Assembly (NCBI GenBank): GCA_035578155.1
Contig: JAPWDM010000014.1
Coordinates: forward strand, 13,185,501-13,249,500
Direction of reading: 5' to 3'
From: Brachynemurus nebulosus
Taxonomy: Eukaryota > Arthropoda > Insecta > Neuroptera > Myrmeleontidae
DNA: 64,000 bases
Shown: piece after piece, positions 35,718 through 46,856 of the stretch
Layout: each line of letters opens with the position of its first letter
Numbering within the stretch: position 1 is the stretch's first letter
Position numbers and translations under genes: made by a program
Notes under the pieces: generated by a model
Seen by the model: the letters and a program-made list of their open reading frames with translations, nothing else
Databases searched by the model: none
What the model was told of the DNA's origin: nothing

Positions 35718-36830
35718 AACTAAACTACATATATCACACATATATAAAGTTTATTTATTAAATTATTAAAAGGTATTATTCATATAATAAATATGAACTA
35801 AACCTCATCAAACTAAATCTCATTCATTTAGTTCATTTAATTTTCAATTATCTTATCTGAACAGTTTAATTTTATTTAAATAGATACCATATTCGGTTAA
35901 TTATCCATCTTTATTCCAATATAATTACATTTAAATTTTACATAGATACATATTCTATCTACCTACTAATATGTAGTTGTAGGTATACGAAGTATGCCTT
36001 AAATTTTCGATGAAATGTACTTGTTTTAACATATAGATAATTAACATGTTAAATACGTTATTTAGGTATATTGTCGAAATTTGAATTGATTTAAGGATGT
36101 ATGCCAAGTCAAATGACGCAGTACACCTAAAATATTTTTAATTATAATGGGTGTTTTCAAAATCTGCATGGTTGCATGTTTTGACACATGTCATCTGTTC
36201 ATTTTTATTAGACTTGCAACTGAATAGTTATTGAATAGTTGTTACAAGCTTACCTTAACCATTATAATTACAAAAAGTAAGAGGGCAAAAAAGTCACTTA
36301 ATTAGTATTTAGTAAATAATTAATACATTAATTAGTATATAGTTTTTCCTTACTCATACTCAACCAGACTTACCAGCTTTTCAATTTCTGACAACCGGAC
36401 ATCATTATTTCTTGAGGTTGCGGATTTTTAATTTTCACTGCGGAGCAAAAAAATTATCTTTAAGACCTTGAAACCTCGTAACTTTGAGACATAAATTTTC
36501 AAATATTTCCCCGAAAATACTCCTGACGAGCAAACTAATCAAAACGATATTATTTAAATTTGTCAATATATTGTTAATTTGTCAAAATTTGTCTCCGGTC
36601 GCACATGGAGAACCGGATCCGGACAAATCACATCATAACCAGACGGTTGGCAACTCTGTACTCAGCTCGTAAATTTATTTTTGTAGCCATGGATGCTTAA
36701 GAAACCCTCGACTTTCAGCCTTGGATTCTCAAACTGCATCCGAGGTCACAAAAATTACATTTACGGTTCTCGGTAAATAATATATTATTATTGTTCAGCA
36801 CTTCCACCATATCCCTCGAAAAACAGTATT
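35718..36830. other. AT-rich intergenic DNA
   Basis: A GACGAGCAAAC phrase near 36525 and a CCGGATCCGGACAAATC patch suggest decayed hAT fragments. No gene. Confidence 0.35.
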
Positions 36831-39010
36831 TTAAGGGGACCACTCGTGTGACATTTTGAAAAAATTGGAAAATTTTTTAGCATGCTTTGATAGTCTGTAC
36901 CTTTAAAAATAACATACTAAAATTTCAACTGCGTATCTCAAATAGTTTTTGAGTTACAGCCATCTGAAGAACAAATTCTGATTTGCATTGTTAACTTTGA
37001 GGTATTGAGAAATGTATGAAGGTTAATAGTTCGGGAGTTTTTGAACGTGGCTACCCGTCACATGTTGTGGGGCAGCTAGACTCTGGCACATTTAAACAAC
37101 TTATCTAGTTTTACTATGACCGTTATAGTGAGTACATCATAAATAATTTTAGTAAAAATTCTCAGTGATTAAAACTAAAAGGTAAGATAAAGAAAAACTA
37201 CATTTTTCAAATTTGCTGCAGTTATAACTCGAAGACAAATCATCCGATCGATTTGATTCTTATTGCAGCTTCTTTTAAATATGTTTCTTCGTGCCATGAA
37301 TATCCAGTTTTCCGATCGAATAAAAAATGTAATTTTTGCAGACCAAAAAACATCATATTTTCGCGCAAAATTTGAAACTTTTTTTTAAAAACTCCGCAAT
37401 TTTGTTAAATTTCAACTTTTTTCTCGATTGAGGTTCACGGTACGGACAATACCTTCTAGTTTAATAGGCTTTTTGGTTTTTTTGATTTCAGGCACTGTGA
37501 AGGTCGCTATCACTGCAGCAGTGGGGAAACTTTTTTTTGGAGCCTTGGAAGATCTCGAATAACTCACTGAATTTTCAATTTTTTTGTCCAAAAATTTTAT
37601 CTTGAATTTATTATAAGTATATCAACGAATATATTCTTAAGTGCCGATGCACATATGCGTTGTTTTACCGCTGCGTGCACGCAACTGCGGTCGAAAGTAC
37701 ATTGAGTTAAACTGTGCGATGCACACATACTTGCGATGCCGCGCGGCACCGCCGCGTGCACGCAGCGTGCATTTTGTGCGGCAGTTCCCTATAGCACCGC
37801 CGCGGCAACGCACCGGCAAATTACCACAACTGCGTTCTTGTAGTATATTGTTTTCAATTAGTCAATGCACACATACGTTTTTTTCACGCAGAAAATTACC
37901 TTTTTTCACGCAGAAAATATACAACTTACTGTTGAAAAAAGGACCTTGAACTGTTGTTTATTTTAATTGATGGAATGTTGAATGTTACAGGGTTATAGCT
38001 AATAATTCCAGTGGAGGTATAGAAATATATATGTATTTGAATTTAATTTCCTCTCTATTATTTACACAAAACTCATCAAATGGTTGATTCCTAATACATA
38101 AATTATTAAAAAACTTTCATTTTGCATCTGAAAAAGATTCATTTTTTATATTTTGTAAATTCCATTAAAAATTTTAGTTTTAATTTTTTTCTGTCATTTG
38201 TAAAAGTTACTGTACAACAAATTCCGAGAATGATAACAAACAGCAACTGATTTGTTTATTGGTTTATCAACAATGTAGTAATATCAGTTTTAACATACCA
38301 ATTTTATGTGTAACACAGAGTTTTATTTATAAAATTGTAAAAAATTATTTATAAAATCTAAAAAAACAAATCATTTTTCGATTGTTTGCAATTGTATTTT
38401 GGACATTTTTTTTATTTTATTTTATATTTTGTTTACAGTTTATTATTGTTTTGTATTTTTGCTTATAGTATGTTCTATTTTCCTTTAATAATAATGGTAT
38501 TTTTCAAAAAAATTTTCGTCTTTCGCTTTGTCGAATAAAAATCCTTTTTTTATTTACTCAACTATAATTTTGGATTGTATTACAGTTTCTCACGACATAC
38601 TTTAATTTGGTAAACCTGATGACAATTTTTACTTCAAAAAAATCCCAACACTGAATTCCCGTGAAGAGATAGATAGAAGAGAAGTAAGAAATTAATTTTA
38701 TATTAATTTTTACGTTAACTGATGGTATAAAAATTATATTTTATGCATTACGTTGTCCAAATTTACAACAACGCCACTAGTTTTGCAACTGCAACAACCG
38801 GTTAAACGTGCGGTGCCGCGGCGTGCACGCAACGTGAAAAAACCGCATATGTGCATCACATTTTGCGGTGCCGCTGCGTGCACGCAGCGGTAAAAAAACG
38901 CGTGTGTGCATCGGCAGTAAATATTAGAACATTCCATGTAGTAGTTTTTTTTTTTTAAAATTCCCAAAAATTACCTTTTTTCAGGTGGCCACACTAGTGG
39001 TCCGCCTTAA
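36831..39010. mobile_element. TTAA element (GG-type ends) carrying a nested insertion
   Basis: The ends are TTAAGGGGACCACTCGTGTG and, inverted, TTAAGGCGGACCACTAGTGTG-type. TTAA is duplicated at 36831-36834 and 39007-39010. It is closely similar along its whole length to 43782-44669, except that 37641-38917 is inserted. The ~900-bp body has no intact frame. The ends resemble those of the 6238 element, so a Kolobok-like group is suggested. Confidence 0.88.
37641..38917. mobile_element. Nested element with GTGCCGATGCACA ends and 3-bp TAA TSD
   Basis: The ends are GTGCCGATGCACATATGCG and, inverted, CTGCCGATGCACACACGCG. The flanks are TAA on both sides (37638-37640 and 38918-38920). The sister element at 43782 has the empty site (CCTTAAAATATT), so both borders are exact. 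A 3-bp TWA duplication is typical of PIF/Harbinger. Each terminal ~150 bp is strikingly GC-rich and carries two copies of the palindrome GCGTGCACGC (37673, 37754; 38821, 38876), while the middle is AT-rich. No transposase frame. Overlapping open frames are composition artefacts. Confidence 0.85.
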
Positions 39011-39493
39011 GATTACTGGAAATGTTATCGAAAATGTATAAAATAATCTTAAGAACTGTTTTTTCATTGCCCATTGGTATTAAAATGTAATTAAACCTAC
39101 AAACATATTTTAATAGCCGGTAATAATTTAGTTTTACTATAATTTCGAAAGGTTAATGTGTTGACGTTTTTATCCTTTATCTTCATCACGATCCTATTAT
39201 TAATAGCAATATAAATGTGTATACTATTGTTATGGTTCGTTGACGCTACTTTAGACCCTAATGATCCGAACGAGTCACCACAAATGTTATAACTAACGTA
39301 TAATATGTATGTATTGTATGTCGGATATTAATATGAATATGTTTGTATTATAATAGAAATGTCAAATTGAAAATGTCAACAGTACGCTATTTACGTCATC
39401 AGGATAATACTACTAACAAGTATAATATTACAACTAGTGTAATCCAATCTTGTTTAGAGTAGGATATTATTATTACACGGAATCTCAAGAGAT
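39011..39493. other. AT-rich intergenic DNA
   Basis: Nothing recognised. Confidence 0.35.
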
Positions 39494-39945
39494 CAGCTGA
39501 ACCTTTTTTTATGCAGTGGGTACGGATTGCATAAAAAAATTCGCACAAAAAAATATTTAAAAACTTCATAAATAGCTATAAAAAGTATAATTCGCTCTAG
39601 ATCTTTATGCGGTGGATCGGGACCGCATAAAAGAAGTTTCATAGAAAATACATACCTAACTTAAAACGCTCAAGACCTTATTATCTCTGCTAGTTGCTTT
39701 TCTAAACAAGATAAAGCATTAATTTACATTATATTTTATCAATAATTTATATTCTTATACAATGTACTGATTAAATGCTTAAAAACCATCAATAAGCTAT
39801 TTTATCAAAGAAAATTATTATAATGTTTAGGTTTCTTACTTTCTTTTGTTTTTGATTCACATTATGCACTTTGACGGTAATTTTTTTTAAAACCCGCATA
39901 GAAAAAGTCGCACAAAAAAAGACCGCATAACAAAAAGGGAAACAA
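39494..39945. mobile_element. Sister copy of the pogo-like element at 15754
   Basis: It begins CAGCTGAACCTTTTTTTATG and ends with inverse GTTATGCGGTC-type sequence. The interior (ACTTCATAAATAGCTATA, GTATAATTCG) matches 17020-17110 in inverse orientation. It lacks the 922-bp insertion found in the other copy and so shows the pre-insertion site near 39822. Confidence 0.68.
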
Positions 39946-40169
39946 ATCGTAAAGGCGATGAAAAGTTATACAATGGTGTGATTTTCAGTAACTACTTTTT
40001 AAGAAAATTTAGTTACAGTTGATCACAAAATAACGAATCATTTAAGGCAGTAATCTAGTTTAAGGGTGTTATTACACTGGCGGAATATGCTTGTCGTGTG
40101 TGCATAGTGAACTCGCCGCGATACAGCGTTCACCTGCGGTCCTGAGTAGCGGTATGGGGGGGGGGGGGG

Positions 40170-40627
40170 TAGTGGGGGAGGCAAAACGGGGTACCCCAAA
40201 AATTTAGTAAAAATTTTTGTATTTTCTTTAAATAGTTTTATTTCTTAAATTATTTTCTAACATATAAAAAATATTTTGAATGTTTAAATAGAAAAATATT
40301 GATAATATAACTTTACGTAGTAGGAATTATTAAAAAAATAATTATTTTTCGCCTCTGCATCCACTACTAATATAAATGGTGATTCGTTTTACGTAAATTA
40401 CTCCAAAAAAAAAATTATTATTTAGTAACTTCGTTTTCTTATGAATATATTTATAATCTTACATTATTAAGGAGTACCCCATTTTGCCCGTAAAAGAATT
40501 TTTTTTCTTACGGCAGCTCGAAATTTGATTCTTTTACTTTAATTACGACTGAAAATAATAAGATTCAGCATATTTCAGTCCTTAAAATCATAACGGTTTC
40601 TTAAGTACCCCGTTTTGCCCCCCCCTA
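40170..40627. mobile_element. TA-flanked element with GGCAAAACGGGGTAC ends
   Basis: The left end GTGGGGGAGGCAAAACGGGG and the right end (inverted GGGGGGGGCAAAACGGGGTA) sit inside TA on both sides. A third copy of the end motif (AGTACCCCATTTTGCCC) lies inside at about 40472. The design is the same as 1697-2808. A (G)13-14 run directly precedes the left end. Confidence 0.65.
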
Positions 40628-41671
40628 AGTTTTGTTACTCTTGAATCTTTTATAAAATGCTCCGCAATTTAATTGGTTAAAGTAGCTCAATAAAAAGTTA
40701 CGTGCATAAGGTGCACCAAAATCGACCCTTATGCAACCATTTTCTTTATTGTGATTCAAAAATAGTAACAGAATTGAAATTTTCAACCTTTCGCAACTGA
40801 TTGTTTCTTTGGAACACTAAATTTTCTTGAAAAGTAAATTCCTAACTCTTCTACTAATGGAGTACACTATGAGTGGCTGATTAAGCCTTTATTTGGGCTT
40901 AAACAGTGATACATTTATGCTCTTTATGTTTTGTAAAAAATTAGCCTTGAATTTATCATATCCCTTAATTTTATATTTTTAATATAAACACTTCAGTTTA
41001 CGCAAAAAGAAACGACTAACAAAAATTTATTTTTATATTGAAGTAACAGAACATGCCTAATCTTCAAATCAGAATAAACTCACACACTTATTTTTATGAG
41101 CAAAATCTAACAAGAAACTGAATGAATACGTAATATAATTCCTCTGTAATATGCAAAAAAAAATAACGTTGAATTGAATTATCACGAAAATCAATCTCGG
41201 TCGATTAACAAAAGAGAAAATTTGAATAGCAGCAAAAAATGATTAAATGGCCCGTATTAGTGTTATAATTAGTGTTTCAGTTTTTATATACACCAACATT
41301 ATAGATTTGAATAGAGCACTTTACTCATATTGTGATGTGTTTAAAACGGCAACGTGTTTTATCACGAATTGTTATCTTATATTTAACAAGCAAATAATTT
41401 AATGTTGGTAAACTTGATTGTACTTTCTTCTGCAGTGTTAATTTTTTATAGTTCAGAAACTGGAAGATGGTTATATGTATATCCTATGTCACTCTCGAGA
41501 TTAAGACAAATCCAACGACACCTCCTTTATCAAAATTCATTTAGTCGTCTGCGGTAATTGTGTAAAAAATCAAGCTTCGTAAAGAGCAAGAGCTCTAACT
41601 TAACGAAAAATTCCAAGTTCAAATCGAATGCTGTGATGCAAAGTTTGTTCTCAGCGAGTTTCCAAAGATAG
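40628..41671. other. AT-rich intergenic DNA
   Basis: No coding frame or repeat boundary recognised. Confidence 0.35.
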
Positions 41672-42727
41672 TAGGGTGCAGTTATTCAAAAAAACGGCCT
41701 AACCTCAACATCCAAAGTAACAGTTTCACTCCAACTCCAAATTGTTCTATACAGTTCACATATTGTTTGGCAAAAAGTTACACCATTTTGAGCGTCGGGT
41801 TTTGGGGAAGGGGGGTAGAAGTAGGCAAATTAATATTTTTTTTTTAAATATTTCGGGAATTATGGGGTTTAGCGTAAAAAGCGTTATGTACAAAATTAAT
41901 CTACATTAAATTGCGAACAAAAATGGTCCTGCTAAAGTGAACAGTTCCAGAGTTACGGAGGGTGTAAAAGTAGCAATTTTTAGTATTTTTAGCCACTGCT
42001 GCACCTATTACCAGGTGCAGCAGTGGCTGAATAAGAAGAAGAATTCGCTCGAGTGGGAGCGAAAGAAGATTGACGATTACCTGAGACCATAATTACAACA
42101 GCACGTCCTGCAGCTCCCGAGGAATTACTTTCCCTCATAGTGTGCGCTTGCAAAGACGAATGCGTCGGTAACTGAGAATGCAGAAAGAGTGGTCTAAACT
42201 GCTTAAGCATATGCGGTAATTGCTCAGGCCTAGGATGTGATAACAGGGATACGAACATCATAGACGAAGAATTAGAAGAGGAGGGCGTTTTGTTTGAAGA
42301 GGACTAATCGCAATTTCCTTTTACAAAACACAATCCTGTATAAAAAAAATTAGTTTCCTTAGTGATAATGTGCCATACTTTTTCCAAAAAAATTAAAAAT
42401 ACTAAAAATTGCTACTTTTACACCCTCCATAACTCTGGAACTCTTCACTTCAGCAAGATTATGCATAGGACTATTCTTGTTCGCAATTTAATGTAGATTA
42501 TTTTTGTATAGGCACTTTTTGCGTTAAACTGCATAGTTTTCGAAATATTTAAAAAAAAAAACTGACGAAAACCGTTAATTTTCCTACTTCTACCCTCCTC
42601 CCCCCAAAATCCGACGCTCAAAATGGTGTAACTTTTTATCAAACAATATGTGGACTGTATAGAACAATTTGGAGATGAAGTGAAACTGTTACTTTGGATG
42701 TTGAGGATTGGGTCTAATTGCACCGTA
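41672..42727. mobile_element. Large foldback element with a captured central segment
   Basis: The arms 41672-41990 and about 42360-42727 are inverted copies (for example ACATCCAAAGTAACAGTTTC and TGGTGTAACTTTTT blocks). The ends are TAGGGTGCAGTTA and, inverted, TACGGTGCAATTA. The centre (41991-42350) is not AT-rich like the arms. It opens with a perfect 16-bp hairpin, AGCCACTGCTGCACCT at 41991-42006 inverted at 42013-42028, and then holds sequence with protein-like composition on the minus strand. Confidence 0.8.
41989..42303 (-). pseudogene. Captured reading frame of unknown origin
   Basis: The minus-strand frame is open for about 105 codons (from the stop at 42304-42306 to 41989), including 15 codons before the first Met. 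The residues look like ordinary protein (HPRPEQLPHMLKQFRPLFLH, then a Ser/Ala/Arg-rich part) and base composition is far more balanced than the flanks. I do not recognise the family. No start context, splice signal or second exon is visible. Flanked by foldback arms on both sides, it is most simply a gene fragment picked up by the element, but a chance frame is not excluded. Confidence 0.35.
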
Positions 42728-43781
42728 CTAAGATAACATTTTACATTTTTTAGGACCTAAAACTTCCTGAAACTTAAACAGAGTGACACTATACCAAATA
42801 ATATACTGCATATATATAATTCGTTTTCTCTACAGGGCACTGGTACTTATTTGGACTTGTTTTCTGAAAGATTTTCTTCCAGTTTCCCTTTGTAATTCTA
42901 GATAAATATTCACGTAAATAAGAATTCGATTTCAGGTGCATTTCTTCCATATCCTAATCGACCTACCACTTCACTTTCCTTGTCTTCCATCCGTATCAAA
43001 AATGAAGTGTAATTGCAATTGTTTGTACATTAAGTATCAAAACAATGATGTGGATGGTGTCTGTTATAGAAAAATCTTAAAAACAGGCGCCGAACTACAT
43101 TATTATTTTATTACCATTATATTTTATACTAAAATTTGATTTGAAACATCGATTTTTTAAATACTTACACGATAACTGATCAGTTGTAATTTCACACGCT
43201 TCTACCAGACTTCTATACGTATTCATACGTTACATCTCCCCGTATTGCTATACTGCGATGTCTATTTAACATTTATTTAATGGTCGTATTATATTACCTT
43301 ATTATTGCATGTGAACTTTATACCAATTAAAATTTTATCGATAGATTCTTAATTATATACTATTAACGATTATTTTAAACAAAAAAGTATAATTATGAAG
43401 AAACAAAAGAAAAATAAAAAGTGTTCGTGTATTTTGGTCACATGCAGACGAAATTCACTTTCGCATTTAGTTTTTCATTTATATTTTCTTTTTTACACTC
43501 AAATTACTAAAATTTTTCTACGTAATACACAAGAAGTCCCTTAGATAAATATTATGTATGTATTTTTAAAAATATCGAATTCATCTTTGTAACGTCATTA
43601 AGTACCTACACTTAACAATTGTTAAAGCTATGAGGTGTACTCATGAAATGCGACCAAAAAAATTTATTACGTTTTTTTAAAGCTACGTGAAGAATATGTT
43701 ACTATGTTCGCATATAAAACAAAAGTAAACAATTTATACGATAATTAAGGTTCTTACCTTACCATGCGAGCAGTTGCTGCA
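42728..43781. other. AT-rich intergenic DNA
   Basis: Nothing recognised. Confidence 0.35.
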
Positions 43782-44669
43782 TTAAGGGGGACCACTAGTG
43801 TGACATTTTAAAAAAAATTGGAAATTTTTTTGCATGTTTTGATAGCCTATACCTTTAAAAATAACATATGTACTACAATTGCAAGTGCGTATCTCAAATA
43901 GTTTTAGCGAAGAGCGAATTCTGATTTTCATTGTTAACTTTGAAGTATTGAGAAATGTATGAAGCTTAATAGTTCGGGAGTTTTTGGACGTGGCTGCCCG
44001 TCACATGTTGTGGGGCAGCTAGACCCTGGCACATTTAAACGACTCATCTAGTTTTACTATGACCGTTATAGTGAGTACATCATAAATAATTTTAGTAAAA
44101 ATTCTCAGTGATTAAAACTAAAAGGCAAGATAAAGAAAAACTACATTTTTCAAATTTACTGCAGTTATAACTCGAAGACAAATCATTCGATCGATTTGAT
44201 TCTTATTGCAGCTTCCTTTATATATATATTTCTTCGTACCATGAACCTCCAGTTTTCCGATCGAATAAAAAATTCAATTTTCGCAAGCCAAAAACCATCA
44301 AATTTTCGCGCAAAATTTGAAACTTTTTTTAAAAACTCTGCCATTTTGTTAAATTTCTACTTTTTTTTCGATTGAGGTTCACGGCACGGACAATACCTTC
44401 TAGTTTATAGGCTTTTTGTTTTTTTTTATTTCAGGCACTGTGAAGGTCGCTATCACTGCAGCAGTGGGGGAACTTTTTTTTGGAGCCTTGGGAGATCTCG
44501 AATAACTCACTGAATTTTCAATTTTTTTGTCCAAAAATTTTATCATGAATTTATCATATATCAACGAATATATCCTTAAAATATTAAAAGATTCCATACA
44601 GTAGTTTTCTTTAAAAAAATTCCCAAAAATCACCTTTTTTCAGGTGGGCACACTAGTGGTCCCCCTTAA
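43782..44669. mobile_element. Intact copy of the TTAAGGGGGACCAC element
   Basis: 888 bp between TTAA at 43782-43785 and 44666-44669. The inverted ends GGGGGACCACTAGTGTG are perfect over 17 bp. It is the uninterrupted sister of 36831-39010 and supplies the empty site for 37641-38917. No transposase. Confidence 0.9.
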
Positions 44670-44912
44670 ATAAAGAAGACCATGTAGTATAAATAGGAAA
44701 AAACGAGGCATAAGAAGGATTATTATACGGTCCAGGAATAGTAGATTCATCTGAAGAAAACTGAAAATTTACTAACGAAACTTTTAAACACATTTAATAC
44801 GAAACTACGTTTTCCAAACGGCGCCAAACAGTAATTTTTGAACCACACGACGGATCGACTTGATTCTTGTATTATTTTGAAGTAAGTAAATTGACTTTAT
44901 TGAAGGTTTATA

Positions 44913-45255
44913 CAGAGGCGACGCAAGACTAAAATGGGGAATGGCAAAATAATTTTTGCGAGGCCCCTTTTAATTTTCTCTTTGAAATTTCTCCTTTAAA
45001 AATTGGCAAATTTTTAAAGGAGAAAAAAAAGAGCAAAAAACTCCTCAATCACTTTTGCGAGGCTCCTTCTCATGATTTTTCAAAACTCCCTAAAAATTTG
45101 GTGACGAACAAAAAGAAACAAAACTCAACAATCCGACAATACTCTTAATCAAGTTCTGTCTGCTTTCTTACAAATGTGAGGCCCCGCCGCGAGGCCCTCA
45201 AAAACGCGAGGCTATAGGCGGTCGCCCACTTCGCCTACCCTTTACGCCGCCTCTG
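44913..45255. mobile_element. hAT-like MITE, CAGAGGCG ends
   Basis: CAGAGGCGACGCAAGAC on the left pairs with the right end (inverted CAGAGGCGGCGTAAAGG). TSD GGTTTATA / AGTTTATA (7/8). The interior contains the GGCCCC and GACGAACAAAAA phrases of the GGGCC-type family. Same subfamily as 54971-55164. Confidence 0.82.
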
Positions 45256-45297
45256 AGTTTATACGTAATATTTATAAAATATAATTTTATTTTAAAT

Positions 45298-45781
45298 CAG
45301 TGTTTTTCAACCTTATTCATGACGCGACTCGCCTAATACGGAAAAATATTCCGCGACCCTTAACCTCCGCTATTTCTAAATTTTTTTTATATTATAAATA
45401 TCGAATCCGTTTATCATTATTGATTATTTTCATAGTTATGGTTTCATAGAAAATGGATAAGTTTCTAGAAAGATATGCACAACCGTCAACTTCAGGTTCC
45501 GAAAAGAGTAATGAAACAAAACCAAAGAAAAAGTGTTTATATGAGGACAATTATTTAAAATTCGGATTTATTGATATTGAAAATAAGCCATGCAGTTATT
45601 TGTTTTGAAACTTTACCACGCGAAAGTATGAAACCATCACATTAAAACTTTTAATTAACCATTTCTTTATATAATATTATATAATGAACTAGAGTGGTTT
45701 TATTTTTAATGTAACTGAGACCGCTTTAAAATAGCTTCGCGTCCCCAAAGGGAATCGCGACCCACAGGTTGAAAAACATTG
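45298..45781 (+). mobile_element. hAT deletion derivative, perfect TTTTAAAT TSD
   Basis: The left end CAGTGTTTTTCAACCTTATT and the right end (inverted CAATGTTTTTCAACCTGTGG) are typical of the Charlie-type hAT group. The 8-bp TSD TTTTAAAT is perfect (45290-45297 and 45782-45789). At 484 bp it keeps only the start of a transposase gene. Starts 35 bp after the end of the preceding hAT MITE's TSD. Confidence 0.9.
45453..45608 (+). pseudogene. N-terminal remnant of a BED-finger hAT transposase
   Basis: A 51-residue frame starts MDKFLERYAQPSTSGSEKSN and continues through KPKKK and EDNYLKFGFI before TGA. This matches the opening of the ZBED5/SCAND3-like hAT transposases (MDKFL..., then YLKYGF just before the BED zinc finger). 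Downstream, in another frame, RESMKPSH follows, echoing the NESMKPSKL part of the same finger. The finger is disrupted and the catalytic domain is missing, so it cannot act as a transposase. Identification rests on remembered family patterns. Confidence 0.65.
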
Positions 45782-45789
45782 TTTTAAAT

Positions 45790-46856
45790 AATCTAGTTTA
45801 TAACTTTTCAGGATAAAACTGGAGCTAATGGTGTACTTTTATAAATATTTGGAGGATTATTTATTTTATTAATCTTTGATTGTTTATTTCAAGAAAATGG
45901 ACCGCTGGAAGTGTTAGAAAATGACTATACGAGTACAGTCATTTTACAGTACGAGTCGAAAGTGTATTCACACATTTTTAAAAATAAAAGTGGATTTTTT
46001 GCAAAGTAAAAATTGTTTTTAATTTTGTCTAATATGTTATTGTTATCCAATTTAAGCTGTGGAATATAGAATATGGATTTTTTTGTTCTTTTTCGTAATA
46101 GATTTAGTATTTAAAAGTAAAATTTTCGAATTTTGATAACACAAGTTGAAAATTTACCCCGAAAATATTGTAATAATGACAAGGGTTTGATATTTTGACG
46201 ACTACCAATTTTTTCACGTGTCACACATTCTGATGTAATAATAAAATTATCGGAATAATAATGTAAATAATTATAATCATCAAAATGAATAAAACAAAAT
46301 CTTCAAACGATAATAAAAAGAAATTATGAAATAATTTTATTAATTTTTCGACAAACGTTCGGCTTCATTCACAAAGGGTGGGTTTTGGGTGAGCGGACGT
46401 TCAAACGGTGAGATACTCCGGCAAAATTTTATTAAATTATAAATAAATATTATTTTATAAAAAGGAACAATTACCGTACAACAAAATTTTATTAATGTTG
46501 AACATATTTTAGATAATTGATGCACTTTGTCTGATAAACTGCCACGATAATTGATAATAATAGGGCTTGTAATTTTATATACTATATGTATATCTGTATG
46601 TTATGTAAGTATATATATGAAGTTACTTATTTATCACCCCTTTTAACGGCTACGGTACGGCTTTGTTAGTCGTTATTGTTATTATTATACTTATTGATGT
46701 TTTTATTGAACTGATTTACCTAAATTAAAGGGGGCTATGTAAATAGAATTATGAAATACTTTCAAATGAGTAATAATAAAACTATCCATTTTTATTTTTC
46801 TGAAAGTAAAATAAGTTTTTTTGAACAATAAGCTAAAATTAAACTAATTCAAACTA
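45790..46856. other. AT-rich intergenic DNA
   Basis: No gene or element boundary recognised. Confidence 0.35.

Noticed and set aside
37637..37949. Arg/Ala/Cys-rich frames on both strands
   Set aside because: They lie on the GC-rich terminal repeats of the nested element and are composition shadows.
42445..42723. 92-codon minus-strand frame
   Set aside because: Lies wholly in the right arm of the foldback; the mirrored left arm does not keep it open, so it is a chance frame.
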